Positions 58,488 to 64,000 of a stretch of 64,000 bases of DNA are shown piece by piece. The DNA is from Meandrina meandrites (taxonomy: Eukaryota > Cnidaria > Anthozoa > Scleractinia > Meandrinidae), in assembly GCA_963693305.1 (NCBI GenBank), contig OY855905.1, positions 20,492,937 to 20,556,936 of the forward strand, written 5' to 3'. Numbering within the stretch: position 1 is the stretch's first letter; each line of letters begins with the position of its first letter. The notes below the pieces were generated by a model that did not search any database, was not told where the DNA came from, and saw only the letters and a program-made list of their open reading frames with translations. A program made the position numbers and the translations under genes.

Positions 58488-59530
58488 TTTTTTCGACTAT
58501 TTTGCTTGGTTACCAAGCAAAAATGTAAGAATTGGGACCATTGAAGCACTCTCTGACACACATTTTTGTATACTCTCAAGGGACTGCTTTAATTTGTCAA
58601 GGGAATACTTTTCGCTGTGGGTGATAAAAAACGTCACTGGATAGGAATGCGTGAGCAGTTCTCGAGCGGAAGTCTTATTTTCACACGTCCCTCGGAAGTG
58701 TTATTTTCACGCGTCCCTCGTTAGTTAGCCTGTGTAGCTTTGCAATCTACAGGTTGGTATTTTTCAAAGATCTGTTCCAGACATCGATTGAATCGTTTAG
58801 TTTAATATGTTAATAGGTGCTGTAAATTCTTTGTCAGGGGATATTGGCGAATTCTATTGTCTATTGTTACAAATCTGCTGTTTGTCGTCTTAATTCATAG
58901 AAGTATTTTTTATTGTGCCCTCACGTACAGTTTTCAAGCAGCTTCTAAAGACTTAATAAAGGAAAATGGTAATGTACAATAACGGTTTTAACTTAAATTG
59001 AATATGTTTATTAAAAAATGCATTAATAGCTCCATGCATCTAAGACGGTGTTATTATATCCGCGCATTGAAATACGTTTCTCACCGAATGTCGGTCGTTT
59101 TGCCTATAAGATGATTTTCGTGCAAGTCGATTCGTCTACATTTTTACTCTTTTAGAATGAGGAATAACATTGTGTTAAGCGTGTTTGGGCTCTGACGTTT
59201 CAAGAACGAAGAATATACATTATGTTTAAATTTTAGGGTAGGCTAAACATGAGAGATAGTCTGGGCGATGAATTGCAAGTAAAGTGTAGGCGAATCGATC
59301 GTCGAAACGATCGGATACGTTTTCACCGGAACTGTTTTAGCACACTCTACCCCATGATTTTCTATTTAGACCATCGGTGAAGCCATTGAGTGAGTGTACA
59401 ATGATGGTCCGAACTTTAATGGAATGTATGGAAGGATCGGTTAAGAGTCTAAGTAAATAATGTAGGATCTCACCGGTTCAAAATGTGCCGAAGTTTGTTG
59501 CCTTGGATACGATTTGATAGTCACCTGACG
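58488..59530 (+). repeat. Diverged copy of the 1.57 kb repeat, upstream of EXO1-like exon
   Basis: 58488-58897 matches 22694-23074 well, including ttgtcaagggaatacttttc and gtcactggataggaatgcgt. A local duplication of an attttcac(g/a)cgtccctcg stretch occurs. From 58900 to about 59530 the similarity to the rest of the repeat is patchy (ggaaaatggtaatgtacaat, gaaggatcggttaag, ggatctcaccggttc). It occupies most of the EXO1-like gene's 5' flank. Confidence 0.6.
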
Positions 59531-59925
59531 AATCACGTGGATTAAGTGTTAGTGTAATTTTTGCTTACGCAAGCCAGATCGATTTTATATCTGGAACGAC
59601 AGAATGTGCACAATGGCTTTTATCTATTCGTACGAATATTATTAGTACAAGGATACGTTTGTTACGCGTTGAGGCAACAGAGGTATTGCTCAACATTAGT
59701 TTGCTTTAATAGATCACTAGTCTTTTGCAGAGGAGGTTGGACACGGCCCGGATTGCATTATGGGTCAAATATTAAATTTTGCTCATTTGACCTAAGCCGT
59801 CGTACCGTGAAGAGCTCCGGAACTGGGACATTTGCGTATTCCGTTCATTGAATTACTGTAACAGGGTCGTCAATCGGTAGTTTTATTCGAAATCATTGAT
59901 TTTCAATCGAAAACTTTAATTTGCG

Positions 59926-60086
59926 ATGGGTATCAAAGGCCTTCTTGGTTTGCTCAAGGCAGCAGAGATCGAATCGCACATTTCAGAATTCCGTGGTTGT
60001 ACTCTCGATTTGGATGTTTCTTGTCTTCTGTATAAAGGAGCGTACAGTTGTGCAGAGAAGCTTTGTCTCGGTGTCCAAACAACCGA
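59926..60086 (+). CDS. EXO1: Exonuclease 1-like (FEN1/XPG family), first coding exon; gene runs past window
   Basis: The ATG at 59926 opens MGIKGLLGLLKAAEI, then LDLDVSCLLYKGAYSCAEKL, and the frame ends in a perfect donor GTAAGT at 60087 in phase 2. This is the N-terminal XPG region of EXO1, the 5'-3' exonuclease of mismatch repair and end resection. KGAYSCAEKL is the EXO1-type continuation, rather than FEN1 or XPG. The conserved metal-binding Asp is present in LDLDVSC. The exon is only 161 bases and is easily missed. The next exon was not found between 60087 and 64000, so intron 1 is long and partly filled by the repeat at 60151-61342. The identification is good, the gene model incomplete. 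Confidence 0.85.
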
Positions 60087-60150
60087 GTAAGTATTTTTGG
60101 TGATTTTGTAGTCATGACCTTCTTATTTATGTTGAAGTCCAAGTAAAATT

Positions 60151-61342
60151 CTTCATTGAAAGAAGTATTTTTAGCTCGTCACGCAATCTTTTGTTTTGAC
60201 CACAATTCACGGACTTGATCACGACTTAATGCAGCTTCTCAAGACTTCAGACAGGAAAATGGTAATGTACAATATTGCTTCGAACTTAAATGGAACTTAA
60301 CTGGAATTTTTAGAAGGATCGGTAAAGCCACTTAGTGAAAAATTGACTGCAAAAAGCCGTCGGGCTAAAATTAAACTTACGCTTTAGCGTGAATAATGAA
60401 GGATCTCACGGCTTCAAAAAAGTGCAGAATTTTGAAGCTTTGATACATTAGTAGCTACATCTTGAAATCAGAATTAATCTAAAACAAAAGTTCCTTCAAG
60501 TTTCTTTCATTTGCCCAGTTAACGTTTGGAATTTTAGGCTTCTGAAGCGTATTGATTTGAAAAGCACATGGTGACATCTGATGTGCAGCGTGCGGCCGAC
60601 TTACCATCGCGTTGTTGTTTATTTAATAATTGTGTTCAGTTTACGACCTTTTACATGCAAAGATTTACTACAGTACTTCGGAAAATGCAAACAAGTATTT
60701 TTTTGTTATTAGTTATAGTGATGGATAGCATAAAAAGCAATGTGAGTGTTTATTTTGCCGTAGGAATTTCAGTAGTTGTCCGCTATCTCACGGCACCATG
60801 ATTCGCAAATTATTATCCCCAGTTACCGCTTTTCTGTACCAAGATAATACCACTGGTGGTTAAATAAATGTCAGTGACAGTTGTACAGAATGAAAGCCTA
60901 CCTTTCACCAGAGTGTTTCGAACTAGCGTTATATTTTGTAGAAAGAGTTCGTGTTTTTGCGAGTTGTTAAAATGACGCGCGGAGGTGAAGAAATTTTTTT
61001 CACCGTCTTCAAGTTTGCTCTGGGATCAATTTATCAAGGTTGATAATTAACATTTCAAATCATGAATTGGTCTTTCAGCGTGTCTAGTTGTAATAAAAGT
61101 TTACTTCAGAAAGAAATTATTTGTCTGAATTTAGTATGCATATGGTATATTTTTTTCCACTCGCACGTTTATGTTAAATGCCGTTTAAGGGCCAGGAATG
61201 TTTGAGGGGGTGGGTGCGCGCTAATAAAAGCCTTCTAGACTGAGAGTCAATGGATTAATGCATCGCAAATCGCTTTCAATAGTAACATTTCCCCAACGTA
61301 TACTCCATACAAAACAGTCGAATCTCGAAGAGATCTTTGATT
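60151..61342 (+). repeat. Near-identical 1.19 kb repeat copy, in EXO1-like intron 1
   Basis: Matches 23075-24263 almost throughout in the same orientation. Visible differences are a duplicated gaactt word, single substitutions and a shortened T/G tract. It begins 64 bases after the exon's donor site. Its open frame at 60568-60801 has no support as a gene. Confidence 0.88.
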
Positions 61343-63043
61343 AGAATTTGACATCCATGCAGTTTTCTTTATAATAACCTACGAAGTTCCTTTTTTAATT
61401 TCTTGATGTTATCAGTTGCAGTTCATGGTGTTACTAAAACGTTATTAGACTTTGTGTATTAAGGTCATTCCTCTGTTTTGCATTGCGCATCCTGACTGCG
61501 CATAAATTTACACGTGATTGGCGCACGTACCAGCGTGCGCACATTAAGAAAATGGCTGCTTTTTCTTTTCGGCTTGGCTCGTGCGCGAGAAAAATCATTA
61601 TTTTCTCGTAAACGAGCACGGTGACCTATCAATTTTTTCTCTTTTTCTGAGTCCAGTAAATGCCTCCTTTCTATGTAGTGAATATAAACAAACAGTAAAT
61701 TGTTTCTTGAAGTCCATGCAGTGCTTCTATTGGTAAATATCATGTTTTGCGTCCTCCCTATTTTTTTCTGCTCCCGCGAAACGTTAACTGAACGGTTCAA
61801 ATGACACTTTTCTGGAGGCTGATATTGTAAGGAATTATGGGGTAGATTCAAAGTCCTCCTACTCCTAAACGAATATGGGGACCCCTCTTTTTTATTTTGA
61901 AATTTAGGTTCCCTTAAGATGAACAATCAATAGACAAAGTTTGAATGAAAATCTATTGTCAGTTTTATTTCAGAGGAATGACCTTAGGGTTTTAGGCCAG
62001 AGGCCAAAACCAGAGGAGGCACCCTAGGATCCCCTGGGTGTATACATACAAGGACAAAGAATATTGTTGAAAAAGTAAGAAATATGTTTGTTGTGGGCGA
62101 AGTGCTCTCAATTTGACGAAACTAGGCATACACGGTCATCTCGGGTAATCTCTCAGCAAGCAAGGTTTCTCAGCAAGCGTGGTATTGCATATTGTGATGG
62201 TGGGAAATATTTCTTCCTTGAAGTTAAGAAATGGCTGAAGTGTGCCCGAAATTAAAATGATACCAAAAGTGACATGGAAAGTATTACAGGCATATCATCC
62301 GGGAAGCAGGAGTTTTAATCAGCGACTGAACGTCGTGAAAACAGTGGAAATTGCGAATTTCACACAGTGACAATATTGCTTCCAAATTGTCAGCATTTGG
62401 TCCAAAGAGTGGGTTGAATTAGGATCAAAATTGGTTTATCAATTCTTTGAATATGCCATATTTTGTTATTTGAGACATTTAGGAAATCATTGTAAGCTTA
62501 TTTTGAATGTAATAATTTTGCGTGTACTCACCATGAATTAAAAGTTCACGCATTCTGCCTGTATTTTTGAAGTAATTTCTGGTAACTTATCAATCTTAAC
62601 AATACTCGAACGTACTCATAAATCAACTGATGATTACCGCTAGTTTACATGTGAATGCGACAGATAGAGCAGTGTCATGAAATAGGGAAGTTCCAGCGCA
62701 GTCTAAAATGTCACGACATACTTGCACAGTATAAAAATCGCCTGATATGTAGTCCATGGACATATCCATGGATAATTATAAAGCCGTCAAATGTACTCCT
62801 CTAACCTTAGATTACTGCCGTAAATAAAATTATATAAAGGCGGGGGCAGCTGTAGTGAGAACTATTACTAGTTTAAAAAAAAATCCACTTCAAAGTGTAG
62901 TCCCAAGTTAATGTCATTAAAGAATGTGAGTGAGTGAAGATTATTAGTGAAATCAAGAGAGTATACTCTCCTGTGAAACTTTAATGTTGTGCATTTTGCT
63001 CGATCCATACTTCTAGGATACCGTTCCACTCCTAAAATTAACT

Positions 63044-63145
63044 GGGGATCATTTCGGGGTCGACGCGAAGAGAAATGGGGATCGTTTCGGGGTCGGTAAC
63101 CGTATCATTTCGGGGTCGATTTGGGGATCATTTCGGGGGCTGTAC
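63044..63145 (+). repeat. Cluster of ggggatcatttcggggtcg-like repeats
   Basis: The word atcatttcggggtcg or a close variant (atcgtttcggggtcg) occurs four times within about 100 bases at irregular 20-35 base spacing. Confidence 0.7.
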
Positions 63146-63775
63146 AGGTCGCTATTTAGAGTATTATACTGACAATAGTTCCACCGTATGCAGAGCCCCA
63201 GTTTCTGGCTTAAGAATCCTAACACTTCTATGTCTAACACTTCAACATTTTCTTACCTTCACAAGGAGAATCCTTTGCTATTTACTCGATAAAACCAACA
63301 CTTCTGCGCCACTTCTGCGACATTCCTGAACATGGACTCCCGCGCAAATAATAACGCTGACCAAAAGCACCACGGGTAAATATGTGCGAGAAAAAGTTTG
63401 GATTGGACTCGTGGACTGTACAGGAGCGCCAAAAACGCCTGATCGGTGAACAAACCTATCCGATCGCCCAACCAGAGGTAAAAGAGCTTTATTTCCTGAA
63501 GTAAGGAATTTCAATGCATTATCAACCAAGGCATGGATGTTGCATTTTGCCAACTTTGATGCAATCCCTGAAGCATCATAAAGCTCGGCTGTAATAAAAT
63601 GAGATTTCTGAATTAGGTACCTAAGGTGTCTCGTTAACAGAAGGCGAAATATCTGCTGGTCAAGCAGAGCCACCGGCAGGAGATCAGTCGCACAAACGCA
63701 ACTGAGAGCGCCAGCCGTGACAGACACTTGGTATAGGCGTACGGGCACCTTCGGTCCTGAGAAGGGGCGGGCGTG

Positions 63776-63800
63776 GGGGGGGGGGGGGGGGGGGGGGGGA
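63776..63800 (+). repeat. G-run
   Basis: More than 20 consecutive G. It creates spurious proline-rich open frames on the minus strand. Confidence 0.8.
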
Positions 63801-64000
63801 GGAGACCTTTTTGCCGAAAGAAATGGCATGGGTTGAAAGCCGAAAAAAGAGGCACATAAAATAGAAAATAAGTTGAGTTCTTTAATTTATTTCGTGGCGT
63901 CGTCCGAAGGTGTCAATGCACTTAATCCTTTTTCGGAAAAAATTTATTTATTCACGCTTGTTCAGCAAAGATTAAATTAATTTTGGGGAGTTATTTACAT

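Larger units (their letters stand above)
61343..64000. other. Right-edge region, probably EXO1-like intron 1
   Basis: No second EXO1 exon could be found. Contains a short direct-repeat cluster at 63044-63140 and a G-run at 63776-63800. Open frames on the minus strand (for example 61465-61926) have no domain and are not called. Confidence 0.35.

Noticed and set aside
60568..60801. Open frame in the repeat at EXO1 intron 1
   Set aside because: The nearly identical RPIA intron copy does not keep the same frame, so it is not a conserved gene.
61465..61926. 153-codon minus-strand open frame
   Set aside because: No domain, biased composition, no start context, lies in repeat-rich presumed intron.
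63278..63829. 183-codon minus-strand open frame
   Set aside because: Its proline run is a translated G-run and the rest has no recognisable pattern.

Overview
This is a eukaryotic nuclear window: AT-rich, with long introns, spliced genes and many dispersed repeats. It most likely comes from an anthozoan cnidarian, probably a stony coral. That guess rests on intron-rich conserved metazoan genes, cnidarian-style class A GPCRs, Penelope-like element fragments and G/C-run-ended repeats. No species can be named from the sequence alone. Most coding exons are short, so genes were rebuilt by joining reading frames across GT/AG sites and checking intron phase.

Layout from left to right. 1.6-5.1 kb (+): a three-exon FKRP/LicD-type phosphotransferase. 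6.1-8.3 kb: Penelope debris, tRNA-like sequences, a minisatellite and a TA-flanked MITE. 11.0-12.1 kb (-): an intronless class A GPCR. 15.8-18.1 kb (-): a two-exon UPF0047/YjbQ-family gene, divergent from an 11-exon ribose-5-phosphate isomerase gene (+, 18.3-29.8 kb). The RPIA introns hold a Penelope fragment, a LINE fragment, SINE-like pieces, a hairpin minisatellite and a 1.6 kb dispersed repeat. 31.7-37.6 kb (+): a four-exon adenosine-receptor-like GPCR whose first exon lies 3.6 kb upstream of the second. 38.2-39.9 kb (+): a single-exon ANKRD34-like ankyrin protein. 41.2 kb (-): an intron-containing tRNA-Met(CAT).

42.4-46.9 kb: a possible spliced transcript of uncertain coding status. 47.6-50.6 kb (-): a phase-compatible chain of exons from an unrecognised gene, with two in-frame stops in its most upstream exon, so possibly a pseudogene. 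53.9-55.2 kb (-): the terminal exon of a C2H2 zinc-finger protein. 56.2-56.8 kb (-): a LINE reverse-transcriptase fragment. 59.9 kb (+): the first coding exon of an EXO1-like exonuclease, whose remaining exons were not found before the right edge.

The genes do not form an obvious pathway. The one suggestive arrangement is the head-to-head pair UPF0047/YjbQ and RPIA, which probably share a promoter region of about 280 bp. Much of the rest is repeat biology. One repeat near EXO1 is almost identical to one in an RPIA intron. One roughly 106-bp satellite sits in introns of two different genes in opposite orientations. Several MITE families are present as recognisable pairs.
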